Under the pieces are notes generated by a model that saw nothing but the letters and a program-made list of their open reading frames with translations, was not told the DNA's origin and did no database searches. 64,000 nt of DNA. Origin: Silene conica (lineage: Eukaryota; Streptophyta; Magnoliopsida; Caryophyllales; Caryophyllaceae). Shown here one piece after another: positions 11,432-23,809 of the stretch. Made by a program: the position numbers and the translations under genes. Position 1 is the stretch's first letter; each line of letters opens with the position of its first letter. Location: positions 54,408,202-54,472,201 of the forward strand of contig CM055312.2 in NCBI GenBank assembly GCA_029255685.2, written 5' to 3'.

Positions 11432-13864
11432 ATGGTGAATCCTAGTGAAAATAGCGATGCTACAAGCAAACCATGGGAAGCCGGTCAAGAAGAAATCAAA
11501 GCTCAAATGAATCAAATGAGCTATGTCCTAAAGAATATTGCGTCCATGTTAAACAAGAAAGGGTTTACGGCTGAGGCGGATGATGCTTCGTCTAGGGCGA
11601 GTGATGGTAAGGAAGAAATTCCGAAAATCCAGACCTACAACAAACAAGACAATGATCGTGGCCTAAAGTTAGACATACCCGAGTTCAAGGGAGATTTGGA
11701 TCCCGAAGAGTTTCTAGATTGGATACGGCAAACGGAGAGAGTTTTCGAATACAAAGAATATGATGACAAGAAACAATTCAAGTTAGCTATTCTCAAGTTA
11801 ACAAAATATGCATCTTTGTGGTACGAGAATCTCAAGAAAAAAAGGAAGCGTGACGGTAAATCAAAACTTAATTCTTGGGTTAAGTTAAAGAAACACCTAA
11901 TGAAACGATTCCTACCTAAGGATTATAATCAAGAAAACTACCTTAAGTTAAAATCCCTAACTCAAGGAGGGATGTCCGTGAATGATTATATTAAGGAGTT
12001 TGAGAGGATGTCCATTGTTTGTGATCTAGAGGAGAAGGAGGAACTAAGAGTAGCTAGGTTTCTTAAGGGTTTAACACCAACCCTATCATCTAGTGTCGAG
12101 GTTCAAAACTATGATGGGTTTAATGATGTATGTCGTATAGCCCTAAAAATCGAGAAGCACAACAAAAATCGTAGGACTTATCCATCGAGAGGTATGACAC
12201 AAGGTGAGGGTTCGAGTAACCAAGCTATCCCAACCAAGCCCAAGGAGTCGGGCAAGGACGAGTCTAAGGATAAGGGGAAGGGAGTTGTGGTCGAGTCTAA
12301 GGGGAATCCTATGAGGCGGTGTTTCAAGTGTCAAGGGTACGGTCATATAGCCCATGAGTGCCCACAAAAGAGAGCTCTAACCATCCATGAATTACAAGAC
12401 CTTATCCCAAACTTTGTTGTACCCGAAGTGGAAGTGAAGGGCGCAGAAGTCGACGATGTTAAGGGGACGGTTGACGTGGAGCCGGAGAGTGAAAGTGAAG
12501 GTGAGTGTTTGGTTATTAGGAGCCTTCATATCGAGGCAACTAATGAAGAGGCCGAACAAAGGGAGAAGTTGTTCCATACTAGATGTAAGATTGGAGGGAA
12601 GAAGTGTGATCTAGTAGTGGATAGTGGTTCATGTACTAACATGGTTGCTAAGGGGTTAGTCGATGAACTAGGGTTAGCCACTAGAGCAAGATCGAAACCC
12701 TACAAATTGCATTGGTTGGATGGAGACAAAGGGGTGAGTGTAAGGGACCAAGCGTTGGTGGGCTTGAGTCTAGGTCCGTATAAGGATGAGGTGTGGTGCG
12801 ATGTAGTGCCTATGAGTGCGTGCCATGTGTTGTTGGGCAGGCCTTGGCAATACGATCGGGATGTTTCACACGATGGGAGGTTAAACATCTATAGAGTAGT
12901 TAAGGATAAGGTTACCTATAACCTAAAGACAATGACAACTACTAACACTAAGGACTCCCAATATAAGAAGGAGAGCTTATTCATAACCCTAGGGGAGTAC
13001 ATAGAGGGCCGTGTGCGTGAAAGCCAAGAAAGAAGGGTGGATGAAGAGGCTAGGAGGGAGTTAGATGAGGAGGTGCATGATGAGGGGATTGATCATGGTG
13101 AGACCGAAAATCTTGAAGGAGATGAGGGGCGTGTACCAAAGGGAGACAAGGAGTCCATGATTCCGATTATGGGTGAAGAGCTCGTTGGTGTAGGTTCGAA
13201 TCTAGGTCAAGTGGTAAAAGCCGTGGGTCAAGAGGAGGAGAAAGTCATGCACGAGGGGGAGTGTGGCGTGAGGAAGGAGGCTAGTAGCCGTAATTGGAGT
13301 TTTGATGGGAATACTATCAACATTAGGAGTACTACTACTTCAAATCCTACGATGAGTAGGACTAACGTTACTATAAAACCTATGCTTTACAATTTATTAT
13401 TGCAAGGAACTTGGAATAGAGAAAGGTACAAAAGGGAGAACGAGATTGAGCCGAGTGGGAGAAAGAAGCAAGGGGTTCGAGTTCACACTAATTGTTCTAA
13501 GCCTATGGAGCCTAAGTTAATTCGTGAAGCACAATGGTGGAGCGGGAATGGTTCAACCAAGACTAGCACGAAGCAAAATTTGAGGTCAACTTTTTCAAAA
13601 GAAGGAGAGTATGATGCGGGAGCATGTCTAAACTTTCCTAATAACAAATCAAAGTCAAGGTTCACACCAAACGGCTTCGAACATGGATCCGTAAGACTAT
13701 TCAAGGTAGCTTTACAAGGAATAAAAGAAGATTCTAGAAGGTTCCGAAAGACCTTGGAACATCCTTGGATGATATTTCCTAAAGGCTACATGAAGGAAGG
13801 TGTGTATGAAGCTTCCAAGGATGTAAAACTAGGGCACGAAGGTCGCCTAGGGACGCGCGCCTAA
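11432..13864 (+). CDS. R gag-protease polyprotein, 810 residues, ending inside the 3' LTR
   Basis: Starts MVNPSENSDATSKPW about 60 bp after the primer site. A retrotransposon gag domain lies at about residues 85-245 (LDIPEFKGDLDPEEFLDWIR and a LASLWYENLKKKR-like block). A CCHC knuckle is at about residue 290 (CFKCQGYGHIAHEC). A retropepsin-like protease follows at about 385-500: catalytic VVDSGSCTNM, then LLGRPWQYDRDVSHDG. The last 300 residues are hydrophilic with no recognised fold. The frame passes through the purine tract and the first 253 bp of the 3' LTR. It is uninterrupted. Gag would form the particle and package the RNA; the polymerase would have to come from another element. Confidence 0.88.
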   Translation: MVNPSENSDATSKPWEAGQEEIKAQMNQMSYVLKNIASMLNKKGFTAEADDASSRASDGKEEIPKIQTYNKQDNDRGLKLDIPEFKGDLDPEEFLDWIRQTERVFEYKEYDDKKQFKLAILKLTKYASLWYENLKKKRKRDGKSKLNSWVKLKKHLMKRFLPKDYNQENYLKLKSLTQGGMSVNDYIKEFERMSIVCDLEEKEELRVARFLKGLTPTLSSSVEVQNYDGFNDVCRIALKIEKHNKNRRTYPSRGMTQGEGSSNQAIPTKPKESGKDESKDKGKGVVVESKGNPMRRCFKCQGYGHIAHECPQKRALTIHELQDLIPNFVVPEVEVKGAEVDDVKGTVDVEPESESEGECLVIRSLHIEATNEEAEQREKLFHTRCKIGGKKCDLVVDSGSCTNMVAKGLVDELGLATRARSKPYKLHWLDGDKGVSVRDQALVGLSLGPYKDEVWCDVVPMSACHVLLGRPWQYDRDVSHDGRLNIYRVVKDKVTYNLKTMTTTNTKDSQYKKESLFITLGEYIEGRVRESQERRVDEEARRELDEEVHDEGIDHGETENLEGDEGRVPKGDKESMIPIMGEELVGVGSNLGQVVKAVGQEEEKVMHEGECGVRKEASSRNWSFDGNTINIRSTTTSNPTMSRTNVTIKPMLYNLLLQGTWNRERYKRENEIEPSGRKKQGVRVHTNCSKPMEPKLIREAQWWSGNGSTKTSTKQNLRSTFSKEGEYDAGACLNFPNNKSKSRFTPNGFEHGSVRLFKVALQGIKEDSRRFRKTLEHPWMIFPKGYMKEGVYEASKDVKLGHEGRLGTRA

Positions 13865-14754
13865 GGCACGACCACGTCTAGGGTTTCGGCCAAGATAGGG
13901 TTTTTCTTAATTTGTTTATTTTATTTGTGTTAGAATAAAAGAGATTGGGAAGTGATGTTTCCTAGTCTTAATAGGATTAATATTTAAGTTTCGTAGTGGA
14001 AGTAGGTTTCACAATCCTATTAGAAGTAGGAGTCCTAATTGTAATAGGATTTATAGTTCTAGTAGGATAAGGAATCCTAGTTGTTATAAGATTCATAACT
14101 ATATTAGGAATATGAGTCTTAATCCTAGTCAAACTATTTGTTTGAACCTAAGTAGGATTAGGGTTTTCTAGTTAGGATTAATTAAGGTATTCCTACCTGA
14201 ATTATAGTAGGTGTTACACGGTTTAAGGCCTATATAAGGCAGCCGTTTTTCTTCGTTCAATGACACAAGTTTTGAGTTGATTATTCAATAAAAATCATAA
14301 GTTTCTGTGTGAGCTTTTGAGTGATATTAATTAAGTTTGCGAGCTTAGTTTTTAGGATCGACTTTGCGAGGTTGATTTGCAGGGTGTTAGCGAATTCCAT
14401 CTTTTGCGAGAGAAGGTTGAGGAGACATCATCTATCCATCGACAATCCATCATCCACGGTCCATCAAGCTTTCGTCCATCGACCACCGTTCACAAGACCG
14501 TTCGTCCAAGCCTTGAAGATTGAGCCTTGTTCGTTCAACACTTCGTTCGTTCATCATTCATTCGTGCATCATTGTCGTTCATCACAAGCATCGTTCATCA
14601 TTGTTTCGTTCATCATCCATAGTTCATTCATATTTGTGTTATTTCCATTGAAGTTACTAACAAGTTCGTTATTTCTCTTAAGAGTGTAATTCCGCTGCAC
14701 ATCGATTCTTAAGAAAGGATCATCTACATCAATTCAAGCTAGAGATCCGCATCA
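13612..14754 (+). repeat. 3' LTR of R
   Basis: Copy of 10224-11365 with TATA box CCTATATAAGG near 14229 and AATAAA at 14287. Its first 253 bp also encode the C terminus of the R polyprotein. Confidence 0.92.
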
Positions 14755-15176
14755 AATATGATGATTATTAATGGGTATTTAGTATTCGTCACAATTTCAC
14801 AATGTTTATCTTGTATATGATTCAAGTGTTTGTTTAATTCATGAATTGTGATAGTAATCAACTCATTGTGGTTAGTAATTTTCATATGTTGTATATACAT
14901 TGGAATGTTGGGTTTACGTGCTGCATATGATGGATGTTTCATGCTTAAAATCGTCTCATAGAAGTGCAAAACAATGTGTAGAAGTATAGAAGGAATTGCA
15001 GGAAATCGAACTGATGCGTTCTGCCCGATCAGGTGCGCAGGCTGCGTCGTGCCATTGCCTAGGTTGCGCCTAGCCTTGCGCAGGTTGCGCAAATGAGCGC
15101 TGTAGGTGTTGTTCGTAGTTTGTTTGCGGGCTGTAATTGTAATCCGTTTGTTTTAGCATGTTTTGAGTGATGTTAC

Positions 15177-16451
15177 TGTTGGGAAATGTGTCCTCAACAA
15201 TAGTGCGATCACATGATTAAATCTCATGACGAGAATGCGCAAGGGATGATTCGAAATTATATAGTCCACTGACCAACATTAATCGGTAATGATTGACTAG
15301 CTAGAGTTTGACATTACTGTTGTATGACGGTGGTGGTCAGTTGATCCGTTTAGGTCACACCTATAGGACAATTCCCTTAATTAATAAACCAATCAACTAT
15401 ATATTGATACTAGTTGATCAGATTTCTTAAATTCGAATATCGAGAAATCAGAGGTTAAATCTTAATGTAAGATTTATGTTTGAAATTGAAACGTGTCAAT
15501 TGTCAAACATTATACGATATTTATGAAATATCGTAATTAGAATGAATCGGGTTGAATGTTATTACAAGTGTTGTAAATCGTAATGACGATTATTGAAATG
15601 ACCATTTTATATATTAGTAATTATGAATTACTTGTCAAATTGTTAAATATGATTTGTTCAATTTATAAATAATATTTATTTGATAAATATGTATTTTAAA
15701 TTAAAACAATTGTTTTATAATTATGACATAATGTATGTCACAATTGATTATACAATTGTACAAAATGACATTTATAAAATGGATGACCAGTTTACAATAT
15801 AGGGTACCGGTTTTGGGTAGGTTGTTATGTGTGTGTTTTGTGTATTAAGTGCACAAGGGAACACAATCATTTAGTGAGCCTTGAAAATATTATCTTGTGC
15901 GTCCCTATGTGTGTTGGTAAGACCAAAAGCATCCCTTGAGGCTTCCTATGTGAGCACACGGCTCAATCAACCTAACACCCCTATCATATGTATATGTTTA
16001 CATCTTTTGGTAGATTCATTCCCACCTTATGCATAGTTTTTCCTAGTGTGAGAAAAACTACTAAAAACCTCTAAAAATAATATCATCTCATAATATTCAT
16101 ATAATAGGATTTTATTAACAATACTACAATTGTTGTAGTGTTCTCATATTATTTATTCTAATAAGATTAGAATATAGGGTTTAAGGAAAACCGTTTTTAA
16201 GCACCTAACTAGTGTTAGTCTCGGTTTAAGGGGTTGTTTTGGGTGCATCACAAAGGAGGTAATCTACCTTGATTACTCGGTTTGGAGGATCATCCTTGCG
16301 AGTGTTTCGTCGGATTGTAAGCATTCGACATCTTATTTCCGCATATTTATATAGCATACATAAGATCTTAAAACCCTAATTAAAGAGTTAATTAGGATAT
16401 TATAATTAGTAAGACTAATTATATAGGGCGTGTAAGACATAGAACCATTCA
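15177..16451 (+). repeat. 5' LTR of B
   Basis: Starts TGTTGGGAAATGTGTCC and ends ...CCATTCA, followed by the tRNA-Met primer site. Contains the 80-nt paired structure at 15265-15344. Confidence 0.92.
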
Positions 16452-16831
16452 ATTGGTATCAGAGCAAAATGGTTGTTTGCATGCATTTCGTTGTTGTTTT
16501 TACGAGTTATTATGAAAACAAAAGAAAACCGAAATATTAAGAACCATATGTGATATGGACGAAAATTATTATGCATGAATACCTGTTGGTCCTACAATGT
16601 TTTAGGTCATTTGGAATGATTTATGGAAATATATTGTTCATTTTATAATTAATATTGGTTATTTTGTCATTTTAATCGGTTAAAATAAATTAATTTGGGA
16701 AAAATAGAAATTTTTACTTTCTGGCCAAGATTTTGTAATATGTTCTCACATGTATTTTCTATGTTTTGAATATGAATTTTCGTAATTATTGGAGTTATAA
16801 TGCATGGTTTATGAATTTTAAGTGTTAAAAT

Positions 16832-18065
16832 TGTTGGGAAATGTGTGCTCAACAATAGTGCGATCACATAATTAAATCTCATGACAAGAATGCGCAAGGG
16901 ATGATACGAAATTATATAAGTCAACTGACCAACATTAATCGGTAATGATTGGCTAGCTAGAGTTTGACATTAGTGTCGTATGACGGTGGTGGTCAGTTGA
17001 TCCCTTTATGTCACACCTATAGGACAATTCCCTTAATTGATAAGATGATCAAAGGTATATTGATACGAGTTGATCATATTCCTTAAACTCGTATACCGAG
17101 AAATCAGAGGTTAAATCGTATCGTAAGATTTATGTTTATAATTGAAACGTGTCAATTATTAAACATTGAACGATATTTTATAATATCGAAATTAGAATGA
17201 ATCGGGTTGTATGGGTTGTAAATCGTATTGACGATTATTATAAATAACTATTTTATAATAGTAATTGTGAATTACTAGTCAATTTGTTAAAAGTTATTTA
17301 TTTAATTTATAAGTGATATTTATTTGATAAATATGCACTTTAAATCAAAATAATTGTTTTATAAATGAGACATAATGTATGTTACATATATAATTGTACA
17401 AAATAAGAAATGATAAAATAAAGTCCATTTTATGTCAAAATGGCACCGGTTTTGTGAAGGGATAGGGATATGTTGTGTGTTATTAAATTAACCCAACATG
17501 ATGATTAAAGTGTGCTTAACTTTAATTAATTAGGGTGCTACCTAGAGCCACCCTAGCTCATGGGTAAGCTAAAAGAGCTCCCATCTCCCCTTCCCCATGC
17601 AACCAACCCGGCACCCTAAGCAACCCCATAATATGTGAATTGTTCACATCTTAAAATTCATTCCATCTATGTGCTTAATTTTTCTAGAGTAAGAAAATCA
17701 TACAAAAACCTCAAAAATTATTATATGATAATAAGCCTAATACTATTATAGTTATAATATTAGATTTTAATATATCTAATAAGGGATTAGAATATTACTT
17801 AAGGAAAAACCGACTATTACCCTAGCATACTCAAAGTTTCGGTTCAATTAAGGGGTGTCTTGGTGCATCATCGAGGAGGTGTTCTTGTTGAATAATAAGG
17901 AGGATCATCCTTTTGTTGATTTCGTCGGATTGTAAGTAATTCGAATCCTATTTCCGCATTTTGTATAAGCATGCATAAGATCTAAAAGTATAATAACTAA
18001 AATGTTAATTATAATTTATTTAGTATGACTAAAATCTTTAGGTTATGAGATAATTAAACCTAACA
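16832..18065 (+). repeat. 5' LTR of C
   Basis: Starts TGTTGGGAAATGTG and ends ...AAACCTAACA before the primer site. Its paired structure lies at 16921-17000. Confidence 0.92.
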
Positions 18066-20561
18066 ATTGGTATCAGAGCAACACGGTTGTTTGCATGCTT
18101 TTCGTTTAATTTTTACGAAGTTATTAGGATAACAAAATAAAAATTGATATTTCATTTCGTATATGATATGGCCGAAATAATTTATGCATGAATCTACTGA
18201 TTCTAAATGTATTTTAGGATATTTGGAATATATTTTGCATATATATTGTTCATAAGTATTTTATTTTCGGTTTTTCTTATTTTTAATGGTTAAAAATGTT
18301 TTAGTTTTGGGAAAAATAGTTAAAATAAGCTTCTGGCCGAGATTTTTCAGTACGTTTTCACATGTATTTCCTATGATATGAATATGAATTTTCGTAAATT
18401 ATGAAGTTAAAATACATGGTTTATGAGAATTTTAAATGTTAAAATTCCATAAAATGAATAAAAATGGGTTTGTATAGTTATATTTCGAATTTGACTATTA
18501 AAATTTATGAGTATGTCACATGAAATATTTAAAATGTATGCTAAATTTTCCAGAAATTTATCTCATATATTGCATGATTATTGATGTTTAATGTAAAAAT
18601 CGGGTAATAAGTGACATTATTTCGACTTTAATAGTTTAAGTTGGAATTTGGCCATAAAATTTTCACACGATGTCATATATATTGTTTCCAGCATGTATCA
18701 AAAAATTTCGAGATTTTTATTTAATTTTATGCTTGAGAAATAATTTTAATGGTTAAAATTGTACGATATATGACGTAAATCGTTAAAATTAGCATATAGT
18801 TGTTAAAATGGCCGAAAATTTTAACCCATAATAATCATATTTGATATGTTCATCACCATATTTTTCTTGGGAGCCAAAAGTTTCTGTTTTATTTAATTTT
18901 TATTTGTTAAAAGTTACATTTAAAATTGAATAATAAGAGTCATTTTAATTAAAATTTCGGCTATTGGGCAGTGTGCTATTTATTTTTCTGTCCATTTCAG
19001 GTTCTTCAAGTATTTTGGAAAGTGTAAAAATATTATTAGTATTTTATTTGCATTTATGGAGCTAATTATTTAATTTTCCGACTCAAAATGCTCGTTTACG
19101 TATTAGTTTCGAAATAAATTTTAAAACCGTATAAATACTAATATTTTAAAGTTCTGGAATTTTAAGAACATTCTAGAATTTTCAAAATTTTAATTTTGAA
19201 TTTTTCGAAATTTTTATGGCTCTTTTTGATTTTTATATTATTTTTCCCGTAAAAACCGAGTAATACCGAACAATATTATAATATTAAGTTAAGTCATGTT
19301 CAAAGTTTGAGTAAGACTAAATTTTGAAACCTAAATGAGTTGGGATGATTAACTTAAGAGTGAATTCCGATTCACATAATGCTAAGTGTTTTAATCGTTA
19401 AAGCACGCAATTCAATAAAAACCGAGGTATACGATAACTATATATATATTAATGATATTTAATAGGACGATTTGGCTTAGGTTTACATGTTAGTTCATAT
19501 TCATAAGCATTGCATATTTTAATTATGATTGTCATGATTTTATTTACGTAATTTTGGATTATGTAATTTTCTTAGTATGGCCTTAGTTTTTAAATCAATA
19601 TTTCCCGTAATGTAAGGGGTTATCGATTCGGATGTAATTAATGTGATCTCGTATCACTTTATTATTTTTTTTCTATTTTATAATGTATAAAGGAGACTAG
19701 AAAAGTTGTAATTTTGTAAATTCCGGTGAGCCTTGAAGACGATGCCATTTGGAAAGGAGTTCCGACCAAGACGGTGTTTACCTTGGGAAGCGTGCCTCGT
19801 GAAGTTCAAGGGACCAAAGGAGTTGGTTTCCGAATTTGTAATTTTATTATTTCTTTTCTAGGAAAGGCCATACTAGGGTTTATTGTTTTATACTTTTATT
19901 TTGCTTTATATGTTTGCATGCATAGCCAAATCGTCATATCATGTCATGCATTTTATTCGATTTAGTCGACCTAGTCAAGAATTTATCGATAATTCACCGA
20001 GTTAGTTCACTTAAACGGAGATAGATAATAATTTGACTAGATCTCTTACAAATGAATATTGAGACTTAGCCTTACCAAAAAGTATAGACCCATGAATCCC
20101 TTCTTCACAAGAATGTAGGCTCGGCTACACCGGGGTGCTAAAATTGTTACGTTGGGTAAGTGGGGTAATAAGATTACACCTTGAAATTTGGTCGATCTCA
20201 ACGAAAGTATTCGTAACCGTAGTTGCAATAAGTTCGGGCTAAAGACAATTTTTAGAAAATCGTCGACCGAGAGTTCTAAATGTAGAACCGATTAAGGAGT
20301 TAATCCACCAAATTATACCAATAAGGTTTGAATCAGCTATACCGTGCCCGGATTAGTATGGGTTTGGGTCTCTGGATTATTTACTTAATTGGGTAAGAGA
20401 TCATTAAGTAAATATCTAAACTTGTTTAATTTTAAATTTAATTACGAGTTTTAAAAATGATGTTGTTTTAATTCCTTCATTTTATTGTAGTTTAATTTTC
20501 AACATCATCAATGGCAACCAACGCTCCACCTCTCACTAATGTATCATAGCTTCGATCCTTT
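18066..20561 (+). other. long untranslated leader of C
   Basis: About 2.5 kb of AT-rich sequence between primer site and gag with no substantial open frame. Near its 3' part (about 19725-19790) is a block, GAAGACG...GGAGTTCCGACCAAGACGGTG, that recurs before the gag region in B (about 26635) and before the pol remains in D (about 62020), so it is a conserved family feature, perhaps a splice or packaging region. Confidence 0.7.
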
Positions 20562-21593
20562 ATGGATCGTTGCAAACTCGATAAGCATGGTTCCAATTTT
20601 AAGGATTGGGATGCACAATTACTTTTGGCCGCTCAAGGTGACGATAAGACTCGTTACCTATCCGAAGCCGCTCCTCCCGCTCCGACCGCTCGTTCCGCGG
20701 TCCAAACTCGTGAGGCCTATGAAACCTACATGAAAGAGTCCTCCGCTCTTAAAAATGTGCTTATCTTCTCCATGGAGCCGGATCTCCAAAGGAGTATGAT
20801 TAAGTTAAGCACATCATATGAGATATACACCAAACTTGCAACGATGTTTTCACAAACTCCAAGGGTGATTCAATATGAGGCGGCTTCCGCCTTCTTCGAC
20901 ATTTGCTTGAAGGAGGGACAAATGATAAGCCCTCATGTACTCAAATTAGTTGAGTTCGCGGAGACTCTAAAGTTGCAAGGAGTTGACGTTCCCGACTCTC
21001 TAATCATTGACCGAGTCCTTCACTCTCTCAATAAGGTGGAATCGTATGCTCAATTCCGGGTGAATTTCAACATGCGAAATCAAGAGACCACATTGGATGA
21101 ATTGCATAAGATGCTTGTCCAAGCCGAGAGGGACATGGGACTTCATGAAAGTTCCACTAAAGATGTTTTGAACATCGAGAAGAAGGGGAAGACTAACTTC
21201 AAGAGGAATGCCTTCAAAGGCAAGGGCAAGAAAACGTTCAAGCCCAAACCGGCCAAAGAAAAGACCTTTTCGAAAGGCGCTTCCACCTCATCTTCGAAAT
21301 CTGAAGACAAGTGCCATTATTGCACGAGGTTAGGACATTGGAAGCGTAATTGCCCCAAATACTTGAGCGACCTCAAAAATGGAAAGGTAACCACCGTAGG
21401 TAAAACTTCTCGTTCAAATTCATGTTATTTTGTCAACTTATGTATAGTGATACAAATTGTTGATTTTTCCCTTTTTAATTGTTTTAAAGGGCCACTCTTA
21501 ATTACAAAGTCAAGGAGAAGGAAGCATGAAGTTCCTTACATGGTAGACTATGGTAGCATCCATTTGATTGAAGACTTAAGAGCTTGGCTCTAA
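20562..21593 (+). CDS. C copia gag, single CCHC knuckle
   Basis: Frame of up to 343 residues. It has a copia gag (UBN2-type) domain from about residue 40 to 190, including SALKNVLIFSMEPDLQ, FDICLKEGQ and VLHSLNKVESYAQFRVNFNM. A basic linker precedes the knuckle CHYCTRLGHWKRNC at about residue 252. The protein would build the particle and bind the element RNA. The gag proper probably begins a little upstream and ends soon after the knuckle; the last 70 residues have no family resemblance. No protease, integrase or reverse transcriptase follows in any frame. Confidence 0.82.
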   Translation: MDRCKLDKHGSNFKDWDAQLLLAAQGDDKTRYLSEAAPPAPTARSAVQTREAYETYMKESSALKNVLIFSMEPDLQRSMIKLSTSYEIYTKLATMFSQTPRVIQYEAASAFFDICLKEGQMISPHVLKLVEFAETLKLQGVDVPDSLIIDRVLHSLNKVESYAQFRVNFNMRNQETTLDELHKMLVQAERDMGLHESSTKDVLNIEKKGKTNFKRNAFKGKGKKTFKPKPAKEKTFSKGASTSSSKSEDKCHYCTRLGHWKRNCPKYLSDLKNGKVTTVGKTSRSNSCYFVNLCIVIQIVDFSLFNCFKGPLLITKSRRRKHEVPYMVDYGSIHLIEDLRAWL

Positions 21594-23809
21594 TTTTGAT
21601 TATTGTCTTCTTTCATATTTTGCATTTTATTTCCTAGAACAATTTATTTTCTTGTAAGACAAGGATTTGAATCCTAAAACAATGGTTGTATTTTGGATAT
21701 TAGTAACTTGGTTTTCAACCCAAGTTACTACTTTTGTTCTTAATCGAATTATTGATTCCTAAAATAAATTGTATAACTTGTCAAAACATGATTCAAAGTG
21801 ATCTCTATAAATCACTAAATAAAGACCATGAAACGTTCATTGTAAACAAAAATTGATATGATCAATATAAAGAATCAAAGCGTTGATTAATTAATAACGA
21901 GAAATAAACCTTCTAAAGAGGAAATTATTCAATCAAAATGAATATTAGTTCATTATAAGATGATCATTTTAAGTGAAAATGAGAATGTATTCATCACACC
22001 TATAAAACTTTCAAACATTCATATACATTGGTTAAGTCGAAAATTGCTATCCTTATACAAATAAAGGTTATTGTTAAAAGGATAGAGTGGGAGAAAATAT
22101 TTCGCCCGCAAACCAATGATATAAATACAGGATCTTAGAGAAGAATCCTACATGGGAGTCCTAAATGAATGAATGAAAGAAACTACGAGAGGACACTGAA
22201 GAAACTACGGGAGGACACAAAAGGAAATGTTCCTTATGTTCATTGTTTCAAAGAGAGGATAAAGGAAACCCCGTATGAAATCGGAAGGAAAACGGTTCCT
22301 TAACAAATGATTTTTCTAAAATTATAAGATAAAAGAGAAGAAATCATCTCAATTCTCTCAATGTAGTTATAAGGAAATATCATGTCATATTCGTCTCAAG
22401 GAAACGAAGACATGAAAGAAGTGATGTTGATTGAATGGAGATAGATCACTATAGGGATAAGTGATACTGGTTCAAGTAAAAGCAAATAAATAACATGCGT
22501 GAAGTGAAAGGTTCATTTAAGTAATATCAATCGCTATAAAAAGAGTGATGTTGATTTTAGTGGGAGCAATATTCATTAGAAAATTGAACGTATCATTTAG
22601 AGAGGATGGGTGATTCTTTAAAAGTGTAAAGAATAAGAGGTTCTCAATTCTAGATGAACAAAATACCTTATATCATAAGATGATGGAGCTTCACGGGAAG
22701 GTTTATTATATTGATAATAAAAGGTCGTCCATTAGAAATCAAAATGGTTTTTGATCAAATAGCCAAGATGATTGATAATAAGAGTGATGATATCACAAAT
22801 AACTACAATATAGATTTCAGTACATAAGTGACGATAAGTCGCGAATTATAAGATAACAGTGGGAGCTTCCCTTAGGAAAGGAAACTCAAGATCTAGAATG
22901 AGTTCTAGATATGTGCTCAAATAAGATCATATTATATGAGATAATATGAGATGGAAGGAGACGAAAATTTGTAAGTTTTGAAAACATGAATAAAAGGCTT
23001 ATTCGAGAATTCAAACTAATACAAATTAGTGATCATGCATCAAATGCTATGGAGCAGTATTGACTGTCTTAGCATGACAATGTCATTTGAGTTATAGTAA
23101 CTCTCAATGATAGATACTTTGTCAAAATCCAAATGGGTTGTAAGAGACAACTTTGAACCCCATAAAGTGAACTGGATTGACTTAGTATACCCCCTGATCG
23201 CTTACATGAGGTGACATCTCAAAGCGACTAGAATGTGAGGCGACTAATGGCAAGTTCAAATGCCATAGAGTCATATGTGATGACTAGTCGATCACATAGA
23301 CAGACTGCAAGAGACACTCTGCCGGGCAAAGTGACCGCTTATAGAGTTCTGGAAATTTTATGATAGCCGGGTCGTGGCAAGAGCTGCTATAGTATTCTTG
23401 TGAGTCAATTCTTAGACTAAAGACTACTCTCCCAAGATGGTACAGTTTTGGCATAACCTTGATCCATTCTCTACGACTTTTCGTAACTGGAGTCAAATGA
23501 GATTGCTTTGGGTTGTGACTGACTGTGGCTAACTAAATGGAGTAGTACGATAGAAATTGTCCACCCCTTGTCAAGGTTGTTCAAATATCAAGGCCACTCG
23601 AGGAGAAGTTAACTGGAAATGCGTGGCCACGCTTGGAAGGTATCTATGGTATATAATTCCGGTCAAACAGTTATTCTCCAGATCGAGGAAACCACTCATG
23701 ATACGATCGAATGCAAGTACGACCTCAGAGAGACACCTTGCATTGAGTGGGAGATTGTAATAGGACAAGAGAATTGGTGACGCACACTTGTCGAGGACAA
23801 GTGGGAGAT
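21594..23809 (+). other. 3' noncoding region of C
   Basis: About 2.2 kb with no coding capacity, ending in the purine tract. It is nevertheless well matched by the corresponding region of B (about 28960-29652 and 45665-47442), for example the CCAAATGGGTTGTAAGAGAC and AGCGACTAGAAT blocks. Confidence 0.75.

Larger units (their letters stand above)
10224..14754 (+). mobile_element. R: gag-protease-only Ty3/gypsy element (TR-GAG type), looks whole
   Basis: A 4.5-kb element with 1142/1143-bp LTRs that end in the inverted repeat TGATGCGG...CCGCATCA, flanked by the 5-bp duplication AATAT (10219-10223 and 14755-14759). A tRNA-Met primer site (TGGTATCAGAGC) starts at 11369 and a purine tract (AAAAGAAGGAGAG) precedes the 3' LTR. 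One long frame encodes gag plus an aspartic protease, with no reverse transcriptase, RNase H or integrase. By eye the LTRs differ at about 30 positions (2.6%), so insertion was roughly one to two million years ago at usual plant rates. Inserted in LTR T1. Confidence 0.92.

Noticed and set aside
16454-16465. tRNA gene fragments at TGGTATCAGAGC sites
   Set aside because: These are primer-binding sites complementary to tRNA-Met, not tRNA genes.
19726-19965. 79-residue frame in the C leader as a separate protein
   Set aside because: Frame is not preserved in B or D although the DNA block is, so it is noncoding conservation.
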